Of a stretch of 48,887 nucleotides of DNA, positions 9,501 through 16,694 are shown one piece after another. Each line of letters opens with the position of its first letter. Positions within the stretch are counted from its first letter, which is position 1. The notes beneath the pieces are model-generated. The model ran no database searches, was not told where the DNA came from, and worked only from the letters and a program-made list of their open reading frames with translations. Source of the stretch: Nanobdellota archaeon (GTDB lineage: Archaea > Nanobdellota > Nanobdellia > Pacearchaeales > GW2011-AR1). The translations under genes were made by a program, and so were the position numbers. Location of the stretch: assembly GCA_018830525.1 (NCBI GenBank), contig JAHJSH010000029.1, forward strand, positions 169,697-218,583, in the 5' to 3' direction.

Positions 9501-12415
9501 GCAATATTCCAGAGAGTAGTTTGAAATATTATTGCTGTGGTAATTCTGTCCCTGTTGAAAGAAAAGAGGTAATTGAAAGATGTTTAATTGGATTAAAGAT
9601 TAAAATGTTATTTAGTCTTGAGAAGTCGTTTGATTTAATAGATAATATTTCTATTATTAGTGAGTCTATTAATTTTGGTATGATTTTAGCTAATATGAGA
9701 AATGAACTTGGCATATCTAATGAAGAATTTGCTAAGCATGGAATTTCTGTTGGAAGCGTAACGAACTTTTTTTGTGGGCATTCTAAACCAAGCATAGAGA
9801 CTCTTAAGGCGATGGTTGGTTGTATTATGGGGGTTTATGAGTCTTGTGTTAATGATGGGAACTTTGAATTAATTAAGGAAGCAGATAAATTGGCAAGTTC
9901 AGATATTTATTGGGATGAGATTTTGAGTGTTGAGGAGATAGATAAGGTTGATGATTATGTTTATGATTTAACTGTCCCAGAGGCGCATAATTTTGTTGCA
10001 AATGGGATTGTTGCTCACAATACATCTTTGCTTGGAAGTTTGTTGTTGGAGATTATGCCGAACCATAGAGTTATTACTATCGAAGACAGTGTTACAAAAG
10101 ATGCATTGATGGTTGTAAGGCGAAATGGTCTTTATGAGAAGATAAGTATTGGAAATTTGATTGATGAACAGGTAAGTAAATATGGGTTTATTGATTTGGA
10201 TGGTAGAGAGAAGTCTTTTAATTTAGAAGGTATAGAAGTTTTTTCTTTTAATAAAGATGGTAGAATTGTCTTATCTAAGCCAAGTAAGTTTATTCGACAT
10301 AAAAATACTAAAGATATTTATGAAGTAGAGACTGCTTCTGGAAAAATTATTAATGTTACTAAAGACCATTCACTTTTTTCTTTAGATGTGGATAATTTAA
10401 TTAAACCCATAAAGCCCATTAATTTAAGGGAAGATAATTTTATTGCTATTCCTAGAAAACTTAATTTTGGCAATAAGAGAGACTTTATAGACATCTTGCC
10501 ATTTTTGGGAGATATTGAAAAAAAGATTTATGTTTTGGGGGCTCCGATTAATAATTATTTTGATGGGAAAAGAAAAGAGTTGTTCGATTTTTGTTCTAAA
10601 TTAAATTATAAAAAAGCGACTATTCAGTCTTGGACTAGAAATAAAGTTTTGCCTTATGAGGTATATAATAAATTAAGGGAACAGATTGGCGAAGGAGATT
10701 TTTTTATTAAAAGTTTTTCTTCATCTAAAATTATTCCGACTAAGATAATGTTAGATGAGGATTTTTTAAACTTTTTAGGTTTATGGCTTGCAGATGGTTG
10801 TTATGGTAAGAATTCTGTTTTGATTTCTGTTCAGGAAGAGGAGAATCGTGAAGTGGTTTGTAGAGTTGCTAAGAAATTGGGCATGAATGTTAAGGTTCAT
10901 AGTGACGAGTTTACTTTTATGTTGAATTCGGGGTTATTTCGAGAGGTGATGGAAAGAGTATTGCTTTTTTCAGGAAATTCTTATACCAAGAAAATTCCTA
11001 ATTGGATTTATGGGCTTTCAAATAAACAGGTTGGGTGGATGTTAAGAGGATTTTATAGTGGGGATGGGTGTGCAATAGATAAAGAGATTGTTTTTTCAAG
11101 TTGCTCTAAAGATTTAATAAAAGATATTTCTACATTGCTTTTGAGGTTTGGGATTATTCTTCGATATTCTAGTGTTAAGAGAAAAGATAAGTGTACTAAT
11201 TGTCGGATTGGGGACGGCGAGATGATTAAACTTTATAAGAAGAATATTGGGTTTTTGGTCGATAAGAAAAGGGAGAGGTTGGATAAATTATGTTCTAGAA
11301 AATCAAATCATGATACTTCTGATATAATCCCCTTGAGCTTAGAGGTTAAAAATAAATTATCTAAAGAAATTGGTGGTGATTTTAATTTTTATGATTATGT
11401 TACTCGGAATAATAATTTGGGGATAAGAAAGTTAAGATCTTTTGTTGATATTTTAAAAGGGGGTGATTTGAAGGAAAAATTAACTCGTCTTGTTGGTTGT
11501 GATATTTATTGGGATAAAGTTAAGAGTGTTAGGAAGATTAACTATAAAGGTTATGTTTATGATATTTCTGTTCCAGGGGATGAAAATTTTATTTGTGAAA
11601 ATATTTTGGCACATAACACTTTAGAATTGCCAGTTTCAGCGATGAGAAAATTGGATTATGATATTTTGTCGATGAAAGTTCGTTCGGCTTTGGCTGGGGA
11701 ATCTACAGAGGTTGCGGCAGAGGAAGGAATCCGAGCTTCGCTTCGTCTTGGAGATTCGTCTTTGATTGTTGGGGAAATTCGTTCGGCAGAAGCTAAGGCT
11801 TTGTATGAAGCGATGAGGGTTGGTGCTTTAGCGAATGTTGTTGCAGGTACGATTCATGGAGGCTCTCCGTATTCGGTTTTTGATAGGGTTGTTAATGATC
11901 TTGGTGTTCCGGTTACTTCTTTTAAGGCAACAGATTTGATTGTTGTCGCGAATCCAATTAAGTCTCCTGATGGTTTGCATTCTTGGAGAAGGGTTTTGCA
12001 AATTACGGAGGTTCGAAAGCATTGGACTAAAGATCCTTTGACGGAGGGAGGTTTTGTTGATTTGATGAAGTATGATGTGGAAGAAGATATATTAAAACCT
12101 TCGGAGGATTTGATTAATGGGGATTCGGAGATTATCAAGGATATTGCGTCGAATGTTAAGGGTTGGGCAGGGAATTGGGACGCGGTTTGGGATAATATAA
12201 TTCTTCGTCAGAAGATTAAACAAGAAGTAGTTGATTTTGCAGAGAAAATGAAACAACCAGAGTTATTAGAAGCAGAATTTACTGTGAAATCGAATAATGC
12301 GTTTCATCAGATTAGCGACGAGGTTAGCGAGGAAATTGGTTTGCCGACAAGTGAAGTCGTTTTTCCTAAGTGGAAAAGATGGTTGGAGAAAGAGAGTAAA
12401 CGTGTAGGTTTATAA
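6518..12415 (+). CDS. Type II/IV secretion system ATPase (GspE/TadA/FlaI class) interrupted by two inteins
   Basis: This is the motor ATPase of a type IV pilus or archaellum-like machine, expected to act as a cytoplasmic hexamer at the membrane. The 1965-residue precursor contains two inteins. Removing residues 470-1168 and 1191-1700 leaves a 756-residue ATPase. The host shows a long N-terminal domain, the Walker A motif 'AGTRSSGK^TS' split by intein 1, the Asp box 'VITIED^TLELP' split by intein 2, a Walker B region ('SSLIVGEIRSAEAKAL') and the His box ('AGTIHGGS'). A purine-rich stretch 'gggggag' lies 12-16 nt before the ATG. The platform protein, pilin-like genes and peptidase downstream support a pilus role. 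Activity requires two splicing events. Confidence 0.92.
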   Translation: MMFKPGAPLYSYEIIRESGENVMYINYLGANFTPSLIESPIVMARTLDNLKEDSNISRIVFVQQRNYSHDFTQVKMLIEVSNLFDFLINRERIVSPEKLSHLGKDYYVAYAFLNHILNEVLKQDPILAYRELRSAIFEQKALLGEGGDNEDYIRVLEKVEGYFEDLLLVKKLKPSFDSYSSGDRDIYSEVFRADAMPNFTFTRMVARIPDDAEIIKQYEIAEGPDKSLVTIFERPNKAKLVYHLSPPEYSLNEDHHMLLNLARQVLIEHRPSEEEFNDPERTRQVFLNVARDLLSDLAQSKNLSLNYMELGKLANILVRHTIGFGILEVLLQDENLQDIVINAPVSLSPVFVRHNEFDECVTNLIPSQEDADSWAAKFRMISGRALDEANPILDTNLELKNASARVAIIQQPLSAGGIAYALRRHRSKPWTLPLFIKNKMIDSLGAGLLSFMVDGARTMLVAGTRSSGKCVDGDTLIQLSDGGIKKIRDLVGEKKKDIEDGEIFSPKEKFGVKSLEGMKISEKEISDVWKRISPEKVIQIRTRSGKQIITTKEHPYFIYEGGIKNKRADSLEKGNLIVSPRNLKFDLDEQKINLKDNNYLVNEGGVSYVLKGGTNSQEVLFPKTVTKELAEIIGMIIGDGHLDECKLEFHNQSIELRERYIKLLKMFGVKYRIFDSHTTTVVQVTSRMLNRLLRDVFEIPFGKKSDKVVIPQIILKSNNNVLARFLRGYFDCDGYVPKDKRDLEIVSASKMMGEHLKLALLRFGITPFLKIKKINGENYYRILIRGSFVNDYAKNIGFFHPFKKNRLEQISCRDFIENSNTDVIPEGNEIIKKLRKELRVCPQDVRIVTGKDYWAYENDKYRVTRSWFRKLVYFYKNRFDNLKTMGEDIVKLKNFVNFNYTDYLENINKLRSLLGVSYSFLAGELGMSEAGIRKILKNKKISNYGVLIKTFGLFRFLKERYDAVFGLKGNGLRVDCIPELVKEGVVSYAEIGRECNIPESSLKYYCCGNSVPVERKEVIERCLIGLKIKMLFSLEKSFDLIDNISIISESINFGMILANMRNELGISNEEFAKHGISVGSVTNFFCGHSKPSIETLKAMVGCIMGVYESCVNDGNFELIKEADKLASSDIYWDEILSVEEIDKVDDYVYDLTVPEAHNFVANGIVAHNTSLLGSLLLEIMPNHRVITIEDSVTKDALMVVRRNGLYEKISIGNLIDEQVSKYGFIDLDGREKSFNLEGIEVFSFNKDGRIVLSKPSKFIRHKNTKDIYEVETASGKIINVTKDHSLFSLDVDNLIKPIKPINLREDNFIAIPRKLNFGNKRDFIDILPFLGDIEKKIYVLGAPINNYFDGKRKELFDFCSKLNYKKATIQSWTRNKVLPYEVYNKLREQIGEGDFFIKSFSSSKIIPTKIMLDEDFLNFLGLWLADGCYGKNSVLISVQEEENREVVCRVAKKLGMNVKVHSDEFTFMLNSGLFREVMERVLLFSGNSYTKKIPNWIYGLSNKQVGWMLRGFYSGDGCAIDKEIVFSSCSKDLIKDISTLLLRFGIILRYSSVKRKDKCTNCRIGDGEMIKLYKKNIGFLVDKKRERLDKLCSRKSNHDTSDIIPLSLEVKNKLSKEIGGDFNFYDYVTRNNNLGIRKLRSFVDILKGGDLKEKLTRLVGCDIYWDKVKSVRKINYKGYVYDISVPGDENFICENILAHNTLELPVSAMRKLDYDILSMKVRSALAGESTEVAAEEGIRASLRLGDSSLIVGEIRSAEAKALYEAMRVGALANVVAGTIHGGSPYSVFDRVVNDLGVPVTSFKATDLIVVANPIKSPDGLHSWRRVLQITEVRKHWTKDPLTEGGFVDLMKYDVEEDILKPSEDLINGDSEIIKDIASNVKGWAGNWDAVWDNIILRQKIKQEVVDFAEKMKQPELLEAEFTVKSNNAFHQISDEVSEEIGLPTSEVVFPKWKRWLEKESKRVGL
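7925..10021 (+). mobile_element. Intein 1 of the secretion ATPase (P-loop GK^T site, 699 aa)
   Basis: The insert begins with Cys (block A 'CVDGDTLIQLSDG'), has a block B 'TKEHPYFI' and ends 'FVANGIVAHN' with a Thr +1. The ends are therefore those of a standard class 1 intein. Homing-endonuclease motifs are 'IIGMIIGDGHLDE' and 'FLRGYFDCDGYVP', both with acidic residues. About 300 residues lie between the endonuclease core and the C-terminal splicing block. They include three helix-turn-helix-like stretches, for example 'SFLAGELGMSEAGIRKILKN'. Size is well above the usual 350-550 residues for endonuclease-containing inteins. It splits the ATPase Walker A motif. Confidence 0.93.
10088..11617 (+). 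mobile_element. Intein 2 of the secretion ATPase (IED^T site, 510 aa)
   Basis: The insert lies between Asp of 'VITIED' and Thr of 'TLELP', only 22 extein residues after intein 1. It starts with Ser ('SVTKDALMVV'), has a block B-like 'TKDHSLFS' and ends 'FICENILAHN' followed by Thr. Endonuclease motifs are 'FLGLWLADGCYG' and 'MLRGFYSGDGCAI'. A Ser rather than Cys at position 1 is less common but functional in known inteins. A helix-turn-helix-like stretch ('FCSKLNYKKATIQSWTRNKV') occurs before the first endonuclease motif. Confidence 0.9.
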
Positions 12416-12428
12416 ATTTGAGAAGGTT

Positions 12429-12746
12429 ATGGGCTTTATGAAAGGGTGGATAAAGACTGGACTTTTGGCCGTGGCTGTTTATGTGGCGGTTTTCTTTTTT
12501 AATAAGTTTTTTTTGAGTCAAGTTCCTGATAATATAATTATTAGGATTGTTAATGCACCTGTTTATTTCTTGTTGCAACTTTTTGGGATTGTTTCAGCTG
12601 GAATTGTTTTTTGGATAGGTATTTTGGCTTATTTCTTATTAGGCGTTATACTCTTTTTTGTTGCTAAGTTTTTGGACAATGTAACTAAGCATAACCGTTT
12701 CTTGAAAGAAGATGAAGGTCCAGAAGTTACTAAAGAAAATATTTAA
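12429..12746 (+). CDS. Small membrane protein downstream of the secretion ATPase
   Basis: This 105-residue protein has two clear hydrophobic segments ('TGLLAVAVYVAVFFFNKFF' and a long one around residues 45-85) and an acidic C-terminal tail. It begins 13 nt after the ATPase stop codon, so the two probably share a transcript. No known family is recognised. Its position between the ATPase and the platform-protein gene is compatible with a membrane accessory role in the pilus machine, but that is guilt by association. Confidence 0.6.
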   Translation: MGFMKGWIKTGLLAVAVYVAVFFFNKFFLSQVPDNIIIRIVNAPVYFLLQLFGIVSAGIVFWIGILAYFLLGVILFFVAKFLDNVTKHNRFLKEDEGPEVTKENI

Positions 12747-12774
12747 ATAGTAACTAATAGTTACAATAAGTAAC
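12741..12774 (+). promoter_or_regulatory. TATA box and candidate operator for the small RHH-like gene
   Basis: A TATA-like 'atttaaata' (12741-12749) is followed at once by 'GTAACTAATAGTTAC', a 5-5-5 palindrome at 12750-12764, and a third GTAAC copy at 12770-12774. The half-sites are spaced 10 bp apart. They fill the interval between the TATA box and the ATG at 12779. That is a natural place for a repressor encoded by the next gene to bind, but binding is inferred. Confidence 0.5.
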
Positions 12775-12778
12775 TCCT

Positions 12779-12940
12779 ATGGGGAAGAAGAGTGGTGATT
12801 CAGTTGTAAAGATAGATTCTAGCTTATTGGCAGATGTCGAAGCGTTTATTAATTTAGATGAAAATAAATTTAGGTACGTAAACCGGAAACAGTTTATTGA
12901 TATTGCTGTTGCGGATTATTTAAGGAGGATGAAAAAGTGA
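12779..12940 (+). CDS. Small ribbon-helix-helix-like protein
   Basis: This 53-residue ORF is absent from the ORF track because of its size. The sequence has a short N-terminal strand ('DSVVKIDSSLLADVEAFI'), a turn and a C-terminal helix ('VNRKQFIDIAVADYLRRMKK'). This is the layout of MetJ/Arc-type ribbon-helix-helix DNA-binding proteins or antitoxins. A palindromic GTAAC array directly upstream supports an autoregulator. The stop overlaps the GTG start of the methyltransferase-like gene (GTGA), so the two are translationally coupled. No toxin partner is visible. Confidence 0.6.
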   Translation: MGKKSGDSVVKIDSSLLADVEAFINLDENKFRYVNRKQFIDIAVADYLRRMKK

Positions 12941-13386
12941 AAGAACTAAAAATAGATATCGCAGATTATTTTCTAATCTTTATAATAATCGGAGGTTTTC
13001 TTCATTTTTTATTCCCTATTAGGCAGATTATTTTCTATCCCCTTACTCTTATTGGACTTTTTCTTTTTTTTATCGGGTGGATTCCAAATGTTTGCATAGG
13101 AATTTATTTTAGAAAAATTGGAACTTCAATTCCATCGCACAAAATGCCTAAAAAATTAATTACTTCGGGGTACTTTAGATTTAGCAGAAATCCCGTTTAT
13201 CTTGGAATTTTTGTATCTTTATTGGGTGAGGCAATATTTTTAGGGTCTATTGTAACATTTATTGTCCCTGTTTTATTTTTTATTCTTGTTAGCATTTTTA
13301 ATGTGCCCTTTGAAGAAAAGAATCTTGAAAAACAGTTTGGAAAGAAATACCAAGATTACAAGAAAAAGGTTAGGAGGTGGATTTAA
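12937..13386 (+). CDS. Isoprenylcysteine carboxyl methyltransferase-like membrane protein
   Basis: This 149-residue integral membrane protein fits the ICMT/phospholipid N-methyltransferase fold. After three or so hydrophobic helices it has 'LITSGYFRFSRNPVYLGIF', the signature of S-adenosylmethionine-binding family members. A C-terminal motif 'FEEKNLEKQFGKKYQDYKKKV' contains the conserved Glu-Glu. The substrate in archaea is unknown; lipid or small-molecule methylation is possible. It starts with GTG overlapping the upstream stop, and its end overlaps the region just before the platform protein gene, so it is embedded in the pilus operon although it is not a known pilus component. Confidence 0.85.
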   Translation: MKELKIDIADYFLIFIIIGGFLHFLFPIRQIIFYPLTLIGLFLFFIGWIPNVCIGIYFRKIGTSIPSHKMPKKLITSGYFRFSRNPVYLGIFVSLLGEAIFLGSIVTFIVPVLFFILVSIFNVPFEEKNLEKQFGKKYQDYKKKVRRWI

Positions 13387-13391
13387 TCCCC

Positions 13392-15566
13392 ATGGCACCG
13401 AGTACTGAAGACATTTTGAAGAAATATAGGGCGAAGATAGATAGGCAACTGAGTGATTACAATGAGAGTCCGACCCCGCAAGGGAAATTTTCTAAGAGTT
13501 ATGATACGTTTAGAGCTTCTATGATGCCAGAGTTTTCTCGATATGAGCGTTGGTGCAAATCGATTGGGAATTTTTTCACGATGAAACTTGGTGAAAAGGA
13601 TAATGCTCGAATTTCTCGGGCGATTGAAATTGCACATTTGAATGTTACTCCTTCTGAAGTTGTGGTCTTCGCTACGATGTTGATGTTTTTGGTGATGTTT
13701 GGTGGAAGCTTGATTATTACTGCGGTTTGGTTTCTTGGGGGAGGACTTAGTATCGGATTATTGTTCTTGCTGTTTCTACTTTCTGTCTTTTTGTTTTTCT
13801 ATGCTTCAAAGACTCCAGAACGACTTGCGGTGAAGTGGCGTCTTAAGGCGTCGTCGCAAATGGTCCCGGCGATTTTGTATATTGTTATTTATATGAAACA
13901 TACTTCGAACTTTGAGAAGGCAGTGGCTTTTGCGGCGGAACATTTAGAACCTCCATTATCTACAGATTTCCGGAAAGTTTTTTGGGACGTCGAGGTTGGG
14001 AAATTTTCTACAATTAAAGATAGTGTTGACAATTATCTTGCGGGATGGAAGGATTATAGTTTGGAATTTGTCGAAGCTTTTCATCTGATTGAATCGAGTT
14101 TGTATGAGCCGGAAGAGACGCGAAGAGTAGCGGTTCTTGAGAAATCTTTACAGGTTATCCTTGACGGTGTTTATGATAAGATGTTGAAATATACTCACGA
14201 GGTGAAGGCGCCTTTGACAAGTGTTTACATGCTTGGGATTATTTTGCCTACACTGGCTTTGGCAATTTTGCCTTTGGCTTCTACGATGATGGGGGGCGCG
14301 ATTCAATGGTATCATGTTATGATCTTGTTTAATTTGATTATCCCGCTTTTGGTTCTTTATTTGACTGGGAATGTTATGATGCAGCGTCCGGGAGGTTATG
14401 GGGAGACGAGTCTTTTGGAGAAGAATCCGCTGTATGCTAAATATAAAAGTAATGCGGCGTATTGGAAAGGTTTCTTTATTGGGTTGCCTTTTATTTTGAT
14501 TGGTCTGATTCCGTTCTTTTGGAGATATACTAATATTCCGCTTTGGTTGAATATGGCGAGAGATTACACTTGGGCAGAGCTTGGTATTGGATTTATGGGG
14601 GGTGGTTATGCTTTTGGGATTGTTGACCCTCTTACCGGGGTGTTGTTTGGTCCTTCGGGTGCTTTATCTTTAATTTTGAGTTTGTTTGTTCCAGTGGGTG
14701 TTGCGATAATATTCATTGTTGCATACCATGATAAAACAAAGGACTTGATTGTTTCTCGTCAGAAATATAAGGAAGTTGAAAATGAATTTACTTCTTCATT
14801 ATTTCAATTGGGTAATCGGCTTGGGGATGGTATTCCTGCAGAGATTGCATTTGCTAAGGTGATGGATTCTACGAAGGGGACGGCTACTGAGGGTTTCTTT
14901 AGGATGGTCAATGAGAATATTCAGCAGTTAGGTATGGGCTTGGAACGGGCGTTGTTTGATCCGCGTCGTGGCGCGGTTATATTTTATCCTTCACAGTTGA
15001 TTGCGACTTCGATGAGAATTTTAATTGAGTCGGTTAAGAAGGGGTTGAAAGTTGCGGCGAGGAGTTTGATGTCTATCTCGGAATATGTTAAGAACATTAA
15101 GAAAATTAATGATCGGTTGAACGATTTGCTTGCGGATATTATTTCTGATATGAAATCTAATATGGTTTTCTTGGCTCCGTTGCTGTCAGGGATTATTGTT
15201 GGTCTTTCTGGGATGATTGCTACGATTCTTGGGGGACTTGCGGGGATGGCCGAATCGGGAGGCTTGGGTGGAGGCGAAGAGATCATAGGGGCTGGAGGAA
15301 TTGGGGGTCTTTTGGGAATTTTCGATCCAGTCACGATGATTCCCACTTATTGGCTTCAGATTGTTGTTGGGATTTATTTGATTCAGATTGTTTTTATTTT
15401 GACATCTACTTTAGTTACGATTAAGTCTGGGCGGGATCAGTTACAGACTACTTCTGAGACTGGGAAGAACTTGAAGAAGACCATAACTCTTTATTTCATC
15501 GTGGCTCTCGTGGCGATTGTTGGATTGACGCTTATTGGGGCGGTTGCTCTAGCGGGTTTGACTTAA
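13392..15566 (+). CDS. Type IV pilus/archaellum platform protein (TadC/FlaJ class, T2SSF domains)
   Basis: This 724-residue protein is the polytopic inner-membrane platform that the secretion ATPase drives during filament assembly. It has a soluble N-terminus, a first membrane pair near residues 95-145, a T2SSF-like helical domain ('YIVIYMKHTSNFEKAVAFAA'), more membrane helices, then a second T2SSF-like domain ('LFQLGNRLGDGIPAEIAFAK') and three C-terminal helices. The duplicated domain is typical of archaeal FlaJ/TadC fusions. The ORF track starts at a GTG within a Shine-Dalgarno-like 'aggaggtg'; the ATG at 13392 is more plausible. A Gly-rich loop (around 15250-15310) is notable. Confidence 0.9.
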   Translation: MAPSTEDILKKYRAKIDRQLSDYNESPTPQGKFSKSYDTFRASMMPEFSRYERWCKSIGNFFTMKLGEKDNARISRAIEIAHLNVTPSEVVVFATMLMFLVMFGGSLIITAVWFLGGGLSIGLLFLLFLLSVFLFFYASKTPERLAVKWRLKASSQMVPAILYIVIYMKHTSNFEKAVAFAAEHLEPPLSTDFRKVFWDVEVGKFSTIKDSVDNYLAGWKDYSLEFVEAFHLIESSLYEPEETRRVAVLEKSLQVILDGVYDKMLKYTHEVKAPLTSVYMLGIILPTLALAILPLASTMMGGAIQWYHVMILFNLIIPLLVLYLTGNVMMQRPGGYGETSLLEKNPLYAKYKSNAAYWKGFFIGLPFILIGLIPFFWRYTNIPLWLNMARDYTWAELGIGFMGGGYAFGIVDPLTGVLFGPSGALSLILSLFVPVGVAIIFIVAYHDKTKDLIVSRQKYKEVENEFTSSLFQLGNRLGDGIPAEIAFAKVMDSTKGTATEGFFRMVNENIQQLGMGLERALFDPRRGAVIFYPSQLIATSMRILIESVKKGLKVAARSLMSISEYVKNIKKINDRLNDLLADIISDMKSNMVFLAPLLSGIIVGLSGMIATILGGLAGMAESGGLGGGEEIIGAGGIGGLLGIFDPVTMIPTYWLQIVVGIYLIQIVFILTSTLVTIKSGRDQLQTTSETGKNLKKTITLYFIVALVAIVGLTLIGAVALAGLT

Positions 15567-15574
15567 TTCGGAAA

Positions 15575-15584
15575 CATTTATAAA
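15575..15584 (+). promoter_or_regulatory. TATA box for the pilin-like gene cluster
   Basis: 'catttataaa' is centred about 26 nt before the ATG at 15606, suggesting that the pilin-like cluster has its own leaderless promoter as well as read-through from the platform gene. Confidence 0.55.
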
Positions 15585-15605
15585 GAAAAAGGACTATGAG
15601 ACTGT

Positions 15606-15779
15606 ATGAAGAGGATGAATGAAAAAGGGCAATTGGATTTATTGAATATTATTTTTGGTCTTATTGTGATTTGTGGGGGGATTGTTATTTCTTTTGGGAT
15701 GGTGAATTTGGGAAGTTTGGTTGTGACGATGGGATTGTTGCTGGAGTTATTTAAATTAGTTATTCAGAGGGGTGTGTAG
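15606..15779 (+). CDS. Small pilin-like membrane peptide
   Basis: This 57-residue ORF is too short for the ORF track. A basic N-terminus with 'NEKGQLDLLNIIFGLIVICGG' resembles a short prepilin signal (KG followed by Gln and a hydrophobic stretch). A second hydrophobic segment follows. It is preceded by a well-spaced TATA box and followed immediately by the next ORF. It may be a minor pilin or a small membrane subunit of the pilus machine. Confidence 0.55.
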   Translation: MKRMNEKGQLDLLNIIFGLIVICGGIVISFGMVNLGSLVVTMGLLLELFKLVIQRGV

Positions 15780-15923
15780 ATGGTTGAATCTTCTTTAATT
15801 ATAGGGGCGGCGATTATTGTAATAAATTTGTTACCTATTATTTTTAAGAAGTATAAATTGTTGGTTGTGACAGGAGCGATTTCGGTTTTTCTTGCTATGT
15901 TATTACTGACAGGGGTTGCTTAA
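15780..15923 (+). CDS. Small two-helix membrane peptide
   Basis: This 47-residue ORF starts directly after the preceding stop codon and ends one base before the next ATG, consistent with an operon. It is two hydrophobic segments separated by 'FKKYK'. No prepilin-like basic-Gly motif is visible. Function is unknown. Confidence 0.5.
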   Translation: MVESSLIIGAAIIVINLLPIIFKKYKLLVVTGAISVFLAMLLLTGVA

Positions 15924-15924
15924 G

Positions 15925-16407
15925 ATGGAAAATAAGAGGGGTGCTGAGATGACTATTGGTACGATTGTAATTATTGTTTTGGCTATCGCTGTTTTGGTTT
16001 TCTTGATTTTTGGTTTTACGACGGGTTGGTCTAATTTATGGGATAGAATAGGAATTTATGGCGGTTCTGGAGAAAATATTAATGATTTGAAGGTTGCGTG
16101 TGCGGCTGCATGTGCGCAAGGTGATTCTTATGGTTTTAATGATAAAGTTCGGGAAGTGTGGAATGAAGATAAGATGGGTAATAAGGCTGTTACCTGTAAG
16201 GATTTGGTTGGAACTGTAAAACTTACTAATCGTGGAAAAGCAGTTACTGCACCTGTTATGGGGGCTTATGATGCTACTTTAATGGTTCAAGCAGAAATTG
16301 ACGCAGATAAGAAAAAAGTGGATGATGCTTATGCGGTTGCACAAGTTGATTTTGCTAAGGCGACTAAGGATCTTATTGGTGCTGTTGATGATTGTCCTAA
16401 CTTGTAA
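15925..16407 (+). CDS. Pilin-like protein
   Basis: This 160-residue protein begins 'MENKRGAEMTIGTIVIIVLA', which fits a prepilin signal: basic residues, Gly-Ala, a Glu near the mature N-terminus and a long hydrophobic helix. The rest is a soluble domain with four Cys residues (for example 'KVACAAACAQGD') that could form disulphides outside the cell. I chose the ATG at 15925, two bases after the upstream stop, rather than the ORF-track start at 15916. It is a candidate structural or minor pilin assembled by the adjacent ATPase and platform protein. Confidence 0.7.
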   Translation: MENKRGAEMTIGTIVIIVLAIAVLVFLIFGFTTGWSNLWDRIGIYGGSGENINDLKVACAAACAQGDSYGFNDKVREVWNEDKMGNKAVTCKDLVGTVKLTNRGKAVTAPVMGAYDATLMVQAEIDADKKKVDDAYAVAQVDFAKATKDLIGAVDDCPNL

Positions 16408-16458
16408 TTTTTAGTAATCTTTATTAATCTCTAAAGTGTGACTAGTATATGGAAAAGT

Positions 16459-16521
16459 AAGTTCCAAAGGAACTTTCATGTCATTTTCAATGAACAAAAA
16501 TGAAAGTAAGTCTTGCGACTT
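16459..16521 (+). promoter_or_regulatory. Tandem stem-loops with alternative pairing in a pilin-cluster leader
   Basis: Hairpin 1 (16459-16475) is 'AAGTTCC-AAA-GGAACTT' and hairpin 2 (16508-16521) is 'AAGTC-TTGC-GACTT'. Both are flanked by related 'AAAGTAAGT..ACTTTC' sequence. The 3' flank of hairpin 1, ACTTTCAT (16472-16479), is the exact reverse complement of ATGAAAGT (16500-16507) just before hairpin 2, so an alternative fold is possible. The 146-nt gap holds no ORF of its own besides the upstream extension of the next gene. A regulatory switch or an RNA processing site is inferred. Confidence 0.45.
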
Positions 16522-16553
16522 TCGATTCCATTTTATATGGAGGAAAAATAAAA

Positions 16554-16694
16554 ATGGAAATGGAGGAGATAGTTAAGTTGATTGTCGTTGTTATTGTTTT
16601 GGTTATAATGGTGGGTGCTACAATCTTTTTGTTGAAAGGAAAAGGGGGCGCTCTCTTGGATGGTATTAAGAATCTCTTGAGATTTGGAAGATGA
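16554..16694 (+). CDS. Small single-helix membrane peptide
   Basis: This 46-residue ORF begins 'MEMEEIVKLIVVVIVLVIMV'. A Shine-Dalgarno-like 'ggagg' lies 10 nt before the ATG, which favours this start over the ORF-track start at 16500. The N-terminus is acidic, unlike the adjacent pilin-like genes; the C-terminus is basic. Its last four bases overlap the next start (ATGA). A small membrane subunit of the pilus system is possible. Confidence 0.55.
   Translation: MEMEEIVKLIVVVIVLVIMVGATIFLLKGKGGALLDGIKNLLRFGR

Noticed and set aside
7925-10021. Group I/II intron explanation for the long inserts
   Set aside because: The inserts are open reading frames in frame with the host and carry protein-splicing residues, which identifies inteins.
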